A program made the position numbers and the translations under genes. DNA of 64,000 nt from Bacteroidota bacterium. Lineage in GTDB: Bacteria; Bacteroidota; Bacteroidia; Chitinophagales; Chitinophagaceae. The notes below the pieces were generated by a model. The model was not told the DNA's origin. It saw only the letters and a program-made list of their open reading frames with translations, and did no database searches. This document shows positions 43,063 to 51,135 of this stretch, in pieces; position 1 is the first letter of the stretch; every line of letters starts with the position of its first letter. The stretch is from assembly GCA_023386045.1 (NCBI GenBank), contig JAEWKK010000002.1, positions 11,979 to 75,978 of the forward strand. The letters are read 5' to 3'.

Positions 43063-44433
43063 ATGAACAACGAGCAACCAATTATTGTGGGGCTTGACAT
43101 TGGAACCACCAAAATTGCTGTCATTGCCGGACGCAAGAACGAGTTTGGCAAATTGGAGATCCTTGGATTTGGAAGAGCAAATTCGAATGGCGTAAAGCAT
43201 GGCCAGGTATTGAACATTGATGAAACCATCAAGGCCATCAAAAGCGCACTGGAGAATTGCTATGCTTCCAATCCCAACCTGGAGATCAATGAAGTATATG
43301 TGGGAATTGCAGGCCATCATATCAAAAGTCTTCAAACACGTGGCGACATTGTTCGCCATGACACAGAAAATGAAATTTCTCAAAAGGAAATTGACCAGCT
43401 GATCGCTGATCAGTACAAGACCTACATTCCTGCCGGAGATCAGATCATAGATGTGATACCACAGGAATATACGGTAGACAATTTCCAGAACATTGCCGAT
43501 CCCATTGGCTATGGTGGTGTCAAAGTGGGTGCGAATTTTCATATCATCACCGGCGATAAAAATGCGATCAGGAATATTAACCGTTCTGTTGAAAAATCAG
43601 GACTGGTTACAAAAGACCTGGTATTGCAGCCACTTGCTTCTTCTGCAGCAGTAATGGCTCAGGAAGATATGGAAGCTGGTGTGGCCATTGTGGATATAGG
43701 CGGTGGCACAACGGACCTGGCTGTTTTTTATGAAGGTATTCTCAAACACACAGCTGTAATTCCTTTTGCAGGTGAGAACATTACTAATGATATCAAAACC
43801 GGGCTGGGTGTTTTGAAAACACAGGCCGAGCAAATGAAGGTCCAGTTTGGATCAGCACTTTCGGATGAAGCCAAGGCCAATGCCTACATCACCATTCCTG
43901 GATTGCGCGGCATGCCAGCTAAAGAGATCAGTGTGAAAAACCTGGCGAATATCATTCAGGCGAGAATGAGCGAGATCCTTGATTTTGTTACCTATCACCT
44001 GAAGCAGGTAGGACTGGATAATAAAATGCTGAATGGCGGTATCATTTTAACTGGTGGTGGATCACAGCTAAAACATCTGATACAGCTCACAGAATATGTT
44101 ACTGGTTTGAATGCAAGGATAGGATTGCCTAACGAACACCTGGCACCGGGGCATATTGAAGAACTGGCAAAGCCAACCTATGCTACCTGCCTTGGATTAA
44201 TACTGAAAGGATATGATGACTATGAACACAAGCGTAAGCAATTTGAAAGTACATTCAGAAAAGTGGAAGTTCCCGAAGCTCTTAAAAATCTAACTGAAGA
44301 AATTCCAGTTGAAGTTGAGGGAAGCGATAGCGTATCCACTACTGAAAGAAGAAGAGGTATGTCTAATTTCTGGGGAAAATTCAAGACAAGCCTGATCGAG
44401 ATTTTCAAAGAAGAAGAAGACAGCAAATTTTAA
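43063..44433 (+). CDS. ftsA: Cell division protein FtsA
   Basis: This actin-like protein tethers FtsZ to the membrane. I start at MNNEQPIIVGLDIGTTKIAVIAG (456 aa), preferring this ATG to the start 10 codons upstream. Actin-fold phosphate motifs are GLDIGTTKIAV and VAIVDIGGGTTDLAVF, with the connect/adenosine motif GGIILTGGGSQLKHL. The SHS2-like 1C subdomain lies between, around GVKHGQVLNIDETI. The C-terminus (MSNFWGKFKTSLIEIFKEEEDSKF) is an amphipathic membrane-targeting helix with an acidic end. ftsZ follows after 78 bp. Confidence 0.96.
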   Translation: MNNEQPIIVGLDIGTTKIAVIAGRKNEFGKLEILGFGRANSNGVKHGQVLNIDETIKAIKSALENCYASNPNLEINEVYVGIAGHHIKSLQTRGDIVRHDTENEISQKEIDQLIADQYKTYIPAGDQIIDVIPQEYTVDNFQNIADPIGYGGVKVGANFHIITGDKNAIRNINRSVEKSGLVTKDLVLQPLASSAAVMAQEDMEAGVAIVDIGGGTTDLAVFYEGILKHTAVIPFAGENITNDIKTGLGVLKTQAEQMKVQFGSALSDEAKANAYITIPGLRGMPAKEISVKNLANIIQARMSEILDFVTYHLKQVGLDNKMLNGGIILTGGGSQLKHLIQLTEYVTGLNARIGLPNEHLAPGHIEELAKPTYATCLGLILKGYDDYEHKRKQFESTFRKVEVPEALKNLTEEIPVEVEGSDSVSTTERRRGMSNFWGKFKTSLIEIFKEEEDSKF

Positions 44434-44511
44434 TAGTGTAAAGTTCTTTTCATTCATAAAACATTCATCCGTTGTTGCGAGGGTACACGGAACAACACAA
44501 ATCAGAATCTT

Positions 44512-46404
44512 ATGATCCATTTTGATCTTCCAAAAGAGAAGTCATCGATAATAAAAGTGATTGGCATAGGCGGGGGCGGAAGCAATGCCGTGAATCACAT
44601 GTATTCACAGAATATAGAAGGTGTCAACTTCATTATCTGTAATACAGATGCACAGGCCATTGCGCAAAGTAGTGTTCCCAATAAAATACAGTTAGGACCC
44701 CACCTTACACAGGGTTTGGGAGCAGGAGCCAATCCGGAGATTGGCCGCCAGGCAACTGAAGAAAGCCTTGAAGAGATCAAGCGTATTCTGGAAGTGAATA
44801 CAAAAATGGCCTTTGTTACAGCAGGCATGGGTGGTGGTACCGGAACAGGTGGTGCACCCATTATCTCAAAGATCTGTAAGGACCTGGGCATTCTTACCGT
44901 TGGTATCGTAACAACTCCTTTTACTTATGAAGGGAAGAAGCGCCAGCAACAGGCTGAGGAAGGCATCAAAACTTTGAAGCAATATGTTGATACGCTCCTG
45001 GTGATCAGCAATGATAAATTGCGTCACCAGTTTGGTAATTTAAAAATGCGTGATGCTTTTGCCAAGGCAGATAATGTACTGGCAACGGCTGCAAAGTGTA
45101 TTACCGATGTCATTAACAGTACTGGTCAGATCAACGTGGACTTTGCTGATGTATGCACTGTAATGAAAAATGGTGGTGTGGCCATTCTTGGTAATGCCGC
45201 ATGTGATGGCGAGAACAGGGCACAATGTGCAATTGAAGAAGCGATGAATTCACCATTGCTGAATGACAACGAGATCAAGGGAGCTAAATGGATCCTGATT
45301 AATATTAATTCTGCAGAAGGAGAAAATGAATTTACCATGGATGAAGTTGAGATCATCCAGAACCATTTACTAAGTCATGCAGGAGAAAATACCGATGTGA
45401 TTCTCGGTCTTGGTTATGATAATACACTTGGAAGCAAGATTGGTATCACACTGATTGCTACAGGTTTCCAGCACAAGGATCCTTTCTCCAAAAAAGAAAC
45501 ACCTAGGGTACAGACAGAACCAAAGAAAGAAGAAAAGATCGTGATGACTTTAGGAGAGCAGCCCCTCCCAAAGCCACAAGCCACCACCGAACCCAAAGTT
45601 GAAGATACACTGGCTCCCAAGCTGGTTGATGAAGAGGAGATCGTAGAAATACCAATGCCGCGCATCGAAGAAGTACGAATGGAGCAGTCTGTGATTTCTT
45701 TAAATTTTGTTGAAGAAAAAGAAGAAGAATCTGCTCCCGTTCATTTACATTTGAAAATCAAGGACGACAAGGCGATCGAAGAAGAAGAGAAAAAAGAATT
45801 CGAGATCAAGAAACAGTGGCTGGACGACAGGTTTGAAAGATTAAGACAATCGGTTCTTGCTACTAACAACAATCCAACAACATCCAATCAAAATACTTCC
45901 CAGGCGTCTGCAGCGTCGGGAGGCTATCTGGCCAGACCTTCCAATATTTACGCAGAGTCCAAACCTGAAGTTTCGACTTCACAACCTGCTGAAGAACCGG
46001 TTCCGGCACCTGTGGCAAAAGTTGAAGATCCGGAAAACTTCGACATGCAACTGGTGATACGTAACGACATTCCGGCGGCGGATACAACAACGAGCCATCC
46101 ACCTCAAACACCTCCATCAAATGCAGATGAACCGGCTATGCCAGACGCTGCGGGCGATGAAAAAAGGAGAGCAGCTGAACGCTTACAGAAATTGCGCAAC
46201 CTGTCGTTCAACTTAAATGCTGCTGATCCAAACAATGAGTACGAATCGGTTCCGGCTTATATCCGCCGCAATATGGAATTGTTTAATAACTCTTCCACTG
46301 TTGAAAATTTCTACAGCAATTACCAGGTCAAGGATGAAGGCAATGGCAAAGGTGCCACGATCAGCACGATCAATACTTTCCTTGATGGGAAAAAACCTGA
46401 TTAA
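44512..46404 (+). CDS. ftsZ: Cell division GTPase FtsZ, long C-terminal linker
   Basis: This tubulin homologue forms the Z ring. The 630-aa protein has a conserved GTPase core (about residues 1-325) with GIGGGGSNAVNHM, T4 loop TAGMGGGTGTGGAP, and T7 NVDFADV. The core is followed by an unusually long acidic, Pro/Glu-rich linker of some 250 residues (about 325-575). The conserved C-terminal peptide is VPAYIRR (580-586), equivalent to the IPAFLRK-type FtsA-binding motif, but about 44 residues continue beyond it, so the peptide is internal. E. coli FtsZ has 383 residues. Confidence 0.97.
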   Translation: MIHFDLPKEKSSIIKVIGIGGGGSNAVNHMYSQNIEGVNFIICNTDAQAIAQSSVPNKIQLGPHLTQGLGAGANPEIGRQATEESLEEIKRILEVNTKMAFVTAGMGGGTGTGGAPIISKICKDLGILTVGIVTTPFTYEGKKRQQQAEEGIKTLKQYVDTLLVISNDKLRHQFGNLKMRDAFAKADNVLATAAKCITDVINSTGQINVDFADVCTVMKNGGVAILGNAACDGENRAQCAIEEAMNSPLLNDNEIKGAKWILININSAEGENEFTMDEVEIIQNHLLSHAGENTDVILGLGYDNTLGSKIGITLIATGFQHKDPFSKKETPRVQTEPKKEEKIVMTLGEQPLPKPQATTEPKVEDTLAPKLVDEEEIVEIPMPRIEEVRMEQSVISLNFVEEKEEESAPVHLHLKIKDDKAIEEEEKKEFEIKKQWLDDRFERLRQSVLATNNNPTTSNQNTSQASAASGGYLARPSNIYAESKPEVSTSQPAEEPVPAPVAKVEDPENFDMQLVIRNDIPAADTTTSHPPQTPPSNADEPAMPDAAGDEKRRAAERLQKLRNLSFNLNAADPNNEYESVPAYIRRNMELFNNSSTVENFYSNYQVKDEGNGKGATISTINTFLDGKKPD

Positions 46405-46521
46405 ACATTCAATCATTAACTGCGATAGCAGAAATGTATAGTACCGATTTCAAGCTGACTTGTTAGTCTGGACCAGGCGTTCCCCAACGCTGTAAAGACG
46501 AGGCTTGTGTTTTTAGTTGTT

Positions 46522-46548
46522 CCCCCATCGTTTACGATGGGGGTTTTT
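46522..46548 (+). terminator. Strong rho-independent terminator of the dcw operon
   Basis: CCCCCATCGT (46522-46531) pairs with ACGATGGGGG (46534-46543) around a 2-nt loop, followed by TTTTT. It lies 118 bp after the ftsZ stop. Confidence 0.92.
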
Positions 46549-46638
46549 ATTTCAGGAATTTCACAACATTTTGTAGTAAGCTTTCTACCATTTTACTATT
46601 TGGTAGAAAAGGCATCTTCTTTGAACAAGAAAGGCAAA

Positions 46639-46923
46639 ATGTGCGATATGGAGGTGGTTATTGTTTATAAGGGGGCTCTGGCATATTATCTCATTTCAAG
46701 GATAAGGGCTGATGTTTATAATGCTTTACTGAAGCGTTATGGAGGCTTTGAATCACCTCCTAAATACATTACGCTGGTGCGTGGACTTCGTCACTGGTCT
46801 GGAAGCATTGAAAATGATGAACTCCTTTATGAGTTAGGAAGAGCCATTGACCGCAATGTGAATATTGACCCTTTATTTCCACAAAGGGGGGATGATAACG
46901 CAATCATGGATAACCTGGTTTAA
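46639..46923 (+). CDS. Small hypothetical protein, 94 aa
   Basis: I do not recognise this protein. The frame runs upstream to 46507 through the dcw terminator, which is implausible, so I choose the ATG at 46639 (MCDMEVVIVYKGALAYYLISRIRADVY), with 46648 as an alternative. It is a soluble-looking alpha/beta protein with the phrases KYITLVRGLRHWSGSIENDELLYELGRAID and a polar C-terminus. It stands between the dcw terminator (46522-46548) and a second terminator (46927-46951), so it would be transcribed alone from a promoter in 46549-46638. Whether it is expressed is uncertain. Confidence 0.5.
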   Translation: MCDMEVVIVYKGALAYYLISRIRADVYNALLKRYGGFESPPKYITLVRGLRHWSGSIENDELLYELGRAIDRNVNIDPLFPQRGDDNAIMDNLV

Positions 46924-46926
46924 ATA

Positions 46927-46951
46927 AAAAGGGACTGATTCAGTCCCTTTT
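46927..46951. terminator. Bidirectional terminator
   Basis: AAAAGGGACTG (46927-46937) pairs with CAGTCCCTTTT (46941-46951) around loop ATT, with A and T runs on both sides. It separates the convergent small gene and the ABC-2 permease gene. Confidence 0.88.
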
Positions 46952-46971
46952 CCCATTATAAATAATAATTA

Positions 46972-47787
46972 CTACAGATCTCTTCGGTTATTTAACCAAT
47001 AACAGAGTCCCCAGGTAACACCAACCAGTATCAGGGTGTACACTATGTGTGTATTCATTGCTTCCAATGATTTCTGATATGCTTCCCTGTCTATCCTTCC
47101 CAGGAATGCAGGTATGGGTATCATGCGGTCAGAAATTTCCAATGGCATGAAGCGGCCAATATCATTGGCTTTGAACTTTGCAATTCCAACCAGTACAGGT
47201 TCAAGGATCAGGAAATAGAACAGGAAGATACCCAGTGCAATGAATGCCTTTCTTGCCAGGAATGCGATCAGGAATGCAATAGATAATTGGGAGAATGTTT
47301 GTAAGGCAAACAATCCAATATATTTCGATTGTTGCCATACTTCTCCATTTGCTGCTTTGTTATTAATTAAGCCAATGGCAAGGGCAACAACAAAATATAC
47401 AATCGTAATCAGGAGAGAAATAATTAATACATCAATCATTTTGCTGGTCATAAACTCCTTACGACTCCATCCATCAATAATATTCTGACGGTGGGTTTTG
47501 TAAGAGTATTCATTCGTGATGAACATGATGACAATAATAGATGGTATGATAATAAAGAAAGAAGAGAAAAATGCAGCCGTATGCCATACTTCAGGAAAAG
47601 TAAAAGGATTGCCCAGTAACATCTTCGCCAGTTCACCACCTTCTCCTTCTTTACCGGTTACTTCCTGGTAAACATTATAGAATAAGTAATTGACGCCGGG
47701 ATAAGACAACATGATGATCCCAGTCATCCACCAGAAAGCCCGGTACTTTTTTATTTTAAGCCATTCGGTATTGATAAGATGTTTCAT
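46972..47787 (-). CDS. ABC-2 type transporter permease
   Basis: This 271-aa membrane protein has about six membrane segments (for example YPGVNYLFYNVY, FFSSFFIIIPSIIVIMFITNEYSY, ISLLITIVYFVVALAIGLI and YTLILVGVTWGLCYWL). The YKTHRQNIIDGWSRKEFMTSK loop after the second segment, with an N-terminal WLKIKKYRAFWWM, is typical of ABC-2 permeases of the BcrB/NatB kind. It lies 10 bp after the ATPase gene (47798-48694) on the same strand, so the two form one exporter. The substrate is unknown; relatives handle antibiotics, lantibiotics or ions. Confidence 0.9.
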   Translation of the reverse strand: MKHLINTEWLKIKKYRAFWWMTGIIMLSYPGVNYLFYNVYQEVTGKEGEGGELAKMLLGNPFTFPEVWHTAAFFSSFFIIIPSIIVIMFITNEYSYKTHRQNIIDGWSRKEFMTSKMIDVLIISLLITIVYFVVALAIGLINNKAANGEVWQQSKYIGLFALQTFSQLSIAFLIAFLARKAFIALGIFLFYFLILEPVLVGIAKFKANDIGRFMPLEISDRMIPIPAFLGRIDREAYQKSLEAMNTHIVYTLILVGVTWGLCYWLNNRRDL

Positions 47788-47797
47788 TGTAATCAGT

Positions 47798-48694
47798 TTA
47801 GTTGTTGGTTAATTCAAAGAACCTTGCTTCGAGGCGCTTTTTCTTTAATAGGAGGTGATTCAAAACGATCCCTTTTTCAAAGCAGTAACGGTTGATCTCA
47901 TCAAGCCTGGCCGTACCTTGTGGTAAGGTCATTTGCACCATATTGGACGAAATACTAACGTTGCTATTACTGCCATAAGATTGTAAGATAGATCTGAGAG
48001 CTTCAACATCTGCGGCACTTAATTCAACAAGATCTTCATCTTTCAATATTTCTTCAACAGGACCGGTTGTCAGCAATTCACCTGTTTTTAATATGGCTGC
48101 ATGAGTACAAACTTTTTCCACTTCATCAAGCAGGTGGCTGGCCATGATTATGGTATGACCATTTTTGCTCAATTCAACGATCAACTCTCTGATTTCCGCA
48201 ATGCCAACAGGATCCAGCCCATTGGTGGGTTCATCCAGCACCAGTACTTTCGGACTTCCCAGCAGTGATGCTGCAATGGCCAGCCTTTGTTTCATACCAA
48301 GGCTGAATGTTTTGAAGCTGCTGTTACGTCTTTCGTACAATTTCACTTTGCGCAGCACTCTTTCTATATCAGCGATATCACCACGCCCACTGATGCTTTT
48401 TGTGACTTTTAGATTATCAAAGGCAGATAAATAATGGTAGAAGTTGGGTGTCTCCAGCAGGGAGCCGATTTTTTTTCTTTGATCAGGTGAGCCTGGATGT
48501 CCGAACCAGAGGAAGTTGCCATTGTCTGCTTTCAATACATCCAAAATGATACTGAGTAAAGTAGTCTTTCCACTGCCGTTTGGCCCGAGAATGCCAAATA
48601 CGCTTCCCTGGGGAACTTCAAAGGAAACATTATTCAATGCCCTGATCCTGCCATAAGACTTGCTTACGTTTTGTAATGTTAGAACGGGATTCAT
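47798..48694 (-). CDS. ABC transporter ATP-binding protein (BcrA/CcmA type)
   Basis: This 298-aa cytosolic ATPase shows Walker A GPNGSGKTT, Q-loop LLETPNFYHYLS, signature SLGMKQRLAIAASLLG, Walker B VLVLDEPTNGLD and switch ASHLLDEVEKV. A C-terminal domain of about 90 residues follows, as in BcrA/DrrA-type exporters. It pairs with the permease gene 10 bp downstream. A 49-codon ORF (48630-48779) overlaps its start in another frame. Confidence 0.93.
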   Translation of the reverse strand: MNPVLTLQNVSKSYGRIRALNNVSFEVPQGSVFGILGPNGSGKTTLLSIILDVLKADNGNFLWFGHPGSPDQRKKIGSLLETPNFYHYLSAFDNLKVTKSISGRGDIADIERVLRKVKLYERRNSSFKTFSLGMKQRLAIAASLLGSPKVLVLDEPTNGLDPVGIAEIRELIVELSKNGHTIIMASHLLDEVEKVCTHAAILKTGELLTTGPVEEILKDEDLVELSAADVEALRSILQSYGSNSNVSISSNMVQMTLPQGTARLDEINRYCFEKGIVLNHLLLKKKRLEARFFELTNN

Positions 48695-48779
48695 TTGCTG
48701 TTGGTTTTAAATCGGGCTGAAGATAATGAAGGGCTATCGCAACTGCAATCAGGATTACACCAATTGCGTTTTTAGCCAT
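48630..48779 (-). CDS. Possible 49-aa membrane microprotein overlapping the ABC ATPase start
   Basis: This short ORF starts ATG GCT AAA AAC and encodes one hydrophobic segment (NAIGVILIAVAIALHYL) followed by a polar, basic tail. It ends inside the ATPase gene, overlapping it by 65 bp in another frame. An AAGAAG purine stretch lies 6 bp upstream of the ATG. It could be a leader peptide or a small membrane subunit of the ABC pair. Evidence is only composition and position, so it may be a chance ORF. Confidence 0.3.
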   Translation of the reverse strand: MAKNAIGVILIAVAIALHYLQPDLKPTANESRSNITKRKQVLWQDQGIE

Positions 48780-48796
48780 ACCAAACTTCTTTTTAA

Positions 48797-48804
48797 TTAC
48801 TTTG
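48797..48804 (+). promoter_or_regulatory. Possible -7 promoter element of the TIGR01777 oxidoreductase gene
   Basis: TTACTTTG resembles TAnnTTTG with one mismatch, and lies 10 bp before the ATG at 48815. No clear -33 element is seen. Confidence 0.3.
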
Positions 48805-48814
48805 TTACCGTTAT

Positions 48815-49738
48815 ATGACTACAGTATTGATTACAGGTGGTTCCGGAATGATAGGAACAGCTTTAACAAAGGAGCTGGTAGCTTCCGGGTACAGGATCAT
48901 CATCCTCACAAGGAATCCCTCAGGTTTCCGCAACAGCGAAAGAATTCAGTATGCTGCCTGGGATCCATCCCGTCAAACCATTGATGCCAGTGCAATACAA
49001 GCTGCAGATTATATCATTCACCTGGCCGGGGCAAATGTTGCCGAAGGAAGATGGACCCAAAAAAGAAAAAGAGAAATCATTGATAGCCGTGTTCAGTCGG
49101 GACAATTGCTGGTTAAAGCCATGAGCGAAAACACGAATCATATTAAAGCGGTCATTAGCTCCTCCGCTATTGGTTATTATGGTCCTGACGCTATGATACC
49201 CAATCCTAAACCATTCAGGGAAACAGATCCTCCTATTCATGATTTTCTTTCCGGTGTTGTACAGAAATGGGAAGCTGCAATCAGCCAGATAACACAACAA
49301 AACAAACGCCTGGTAATTCTAAGAACCGGTATTGTACTAAGTAATGAAGGAGGAGCGTACACAGAATTTAAAAAGCCTCTGCGTTTTGGAATGGCAGCTG
49401 TTTTAGGCAATGGCAAACAGGTAGTAAGCTGGATTCATATCCATGACCTTGTAAGAATGTACATAAGGGCCATTGAAAATGAATCCATGAATGGGATTTA
49501 CAATGCAGTTGCTCCTGCTCCGGTAACTAACAGAGAACTCGTGCTTTCTATTGCAAGGCACAATAAGTTTTATATTCCTATACAGGTTCCTTCTTTTGTT
49601 TTAAAAACCATGCTGGGAGAAATGAGCATTGAAGTATTAAAAAGCACAACTGTGAGTTCTGAAAAAATCCAGGGAGAAGGTTTTGTTTTTGATTATTCAA
49701 CTGTGGAGGAAGCTGTGAATGAACTGGAGAAAGGTTAA
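48815..49738 (+). CDS. TIGR01777-family NAD(P)-dependent epimerase/oxidoreductase (YfcH-like)
   Basis: This 307-aa extended short-chain dehydrogenase is related to YfcH and plant SulA. The Rossmann motif is VLITGGSGMIGTALTKEL; DYIIHLAGANVAEGRWTQKRKREI and SSSAIGYYG are typical of the family. A conserved C-terminal domain shows SWIHIHDLVRMYIRAIEN, with the terminal helix EEAVNELEKG. The substrate is unknown. It is divergent from the ABC pair and ends 57 bp from the M16 gene, with a shared terminator between them. Confidence 0.9.
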   Translation: MTTVLITGGSGMIGTALTKELVASGYRIIILTRNPSGFRNSERIQYAAWDPSRQTIDASAIQAADYIIHLAGANVAEGRWTQKRKREIIDSRVQSGQLLVKAMSENTNHIKAVISSSAIGYYGPDAMIPNPKPFRETDPPIHDFLSGVVQKWEAAISQITQQNKRLVILRTGIVLSNEGGAYTEFKKPLRFGMAAVLGNGKQVVSWIHIHDLVRMYIRAIENESMNGIYNAVAPAPVTNRELVLSIARHNKFYIPIQVPSFVLKTMLGEMSIEVLKSTTVSSEKIQGEGFVFDYSTVEEAVNELEKG

Positions 49739-49754
49739 GATGTAATCTATGTAC

Positions 49755-49781
49755 AAAGCCCCACCGCTTAAATGGGGCTTT
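49755..49781. terminator. Terminator between the oxidoreductase and the M16 genes
   Basis: AAAGCCCCA (49755-49763) pairs with TGGGGCTTT (49773-49781). It lies 16 bp past the oxidoreductase stop and 14 bp from the M16 stop on the other strand, so it can serve both directions. Confidence 0.8.
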
Positions 49782-49795
49782 ATACAAATCTGCTT

Positions 49796-51124
49796 TTAAA
49801 AAGCTTTTTTTTCTTTTGGCATTGCTGGTGTTTGTTGTTGTGTATATAATAAAGGTGTTACCTGTGTTGGATCGCCCTGGTAAACCCAGGTGAATTTGCC
49901 CACATATTTATTAAATACCTGGTTGACTTCAGTAGGAGTAATAGGCTGAAGATCTTCTTTCAAGCTAAAGGCTTTATGCCAGTTACCCTGTTCAACTTCT
50001 GCAGTCACCACCATCCAGCATAAGGATTCATTGGTTTCATTTTCATAATACTGGTAGGTGGCATAAGTGCTTTTCATATTCTTTACATCATCGGCTGGAA
50101 ATCCTTCTTTCTTAATTTTATCTACAAGTGCACGGGCTACGGCAATATATTTATCGGGGTCTTTGGTTGTTACCTGCATAACTGTATACGGCGTTGTACC
50201 CGTTGTCATATAGGCTAAAGGTGCATAGGATAAAGCATGATTGGTACGTACTTCCAAAAACATTTTATCATAAAAAAGTCCTGAGGCCAGGGTGCCCGGC
50301 AAATAATCTTTTGAATTGGCAGATGGCGCAGAAGAAATCCCCATGATATAATTGGTAGCGTTGTCTTTTTTCCTTGGCGTAAAACTATTTGCTTTGGGAA
50401 CATAGGCAGCTCTTTTTAATTCAAATGGTTTCCCCTGGGGAATGGCCGCAAAAAGGTTTTCCAGTTTTTTCTGTAGTTCCTCTTTGAAAAGATCAGCAAC
50501 AACCACCATAAAGATTCTCGAACGGGTTAATATGGATTTGAAATATTCTTTTGTAAGCTGTGGAGTGAATTTTTTCAAATTCTCAATTGTACCACCGGTG
50601 GATTTTGAATAATCCATGCCTTTAAAGGCGGTCTGTAATGCCATTTTGCGAAGTGAAGCGTCGGGGTCCGATTCTTCTGCACGCAGGTCGTTGATTGCAT
50701 TTTCTTTGATCCTGTTGAACTCCTTCACATCAAATTTGGGAGCCGTAAGTGCTTCAACGTAAAGGGGCCAAACGGTTTCAAAATCCCCTTTAATACAATT
50801 CAGTTGAAAATGCGAAGCATCTTTTGCTGTATGGCCAAAAATGCGTGCATCTATTTCATCAAGCTTGTTTTTAAAGCTGTTCTTGCTGTGATGCAGCGTA
50901 CCGCATTCTGTTAATGCAGTGAATGCCAGCTTTTCAATTCCTGCTTTGTCAGCTGTATAATTCTGAACGCCGCCTTTTACCACCAGGTCTATCTGCACGA
51001 TGTCATTTCCACTGGGAACTACTATGACCTTTACACCATGGACCTGCATTTCATACGGCTTATTGTCCTGTGCCTGTGATATTGTGGCAAGCAATAAAGA
51101 GCAGAAGAAAAATATATATTTCAT
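49796..51124 (-). CDS. M16 peptidase-family protein, catalytically inactive partner
   Basis: This 442-aa protein has a signal peptide (MKYIFFFCSLLLATISQAQ) and the M16 fold. The N-terminal lobe, where an active enzyme carries HxxEH, reads AGIEKLAFTALTECGT, so the zinc motif is absent. The C-terminal lobe shows the Arg-Tyr pair region RTNHALSYAPLAYMT typical of the second M16 domain. It starts 11 bp after the active M16 gene (51136-52494) on the same strand. Together they resemble the two-subunit M16B proteases (mitochondrial processing peptidase-like), in which one chain supplies the catalytic site and the other the Arg-Tyr pair. It is predicted to be periplasmic. Confidence 0.9.
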   Translation of the reverse strand: MKYIFFFCSLLLATISQAQDNKPYEMQVHGVKVIVVPSGNDIVQIDLVVKGGVQNYTADKAGIEKLAFTALTECGTLHHSKNSFKNKLDEIDARIFGHTAKDASHFQLNCIKGDFETVWPLYVEALTAPKFDVKEFNRIKENAINDLRAEESDPDASLRKMALQTAFKGMDYSKSTGGTIENLKKFTPQLTKEYFKSILTRSRIFMVVVADLFKEELQKKLENLFAAIPQGKPFELKRAAYVPKANSFTPRKKDNATNYIMGISSAPSANSKDYLPGTLASGLFYDKMFLEVRTNHALSYAPLAYMTTGTTPYTVMQVTTKDPDKYIAVARALVDKIKKEGFPADDVKNMKSTYATYQYYENETNESLCWMVVTAEVEQGNWHKAFSLKEDLQPITPTEVNQVFNKYVGKFTWVYQGDPTQVTPLLYTQQQTPAMPKEKKAF

Positions 51125-51135
51125 AAACGCTGGTT

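Noticed and set aside
46405..46521. tRNA or other structured RNA gene after ftsZ
   Set aside because: The only clear hairpin is 5 bp; no cloverleaf or CCA end can be drawn. Kept only as a weak small-RNA idea.
46507..46638. N-terminal extension of the 94-aa protein
   Set aside because: It would be translated across the dcw terminator hairpin; composition before 46639 is unlike a protein domain.
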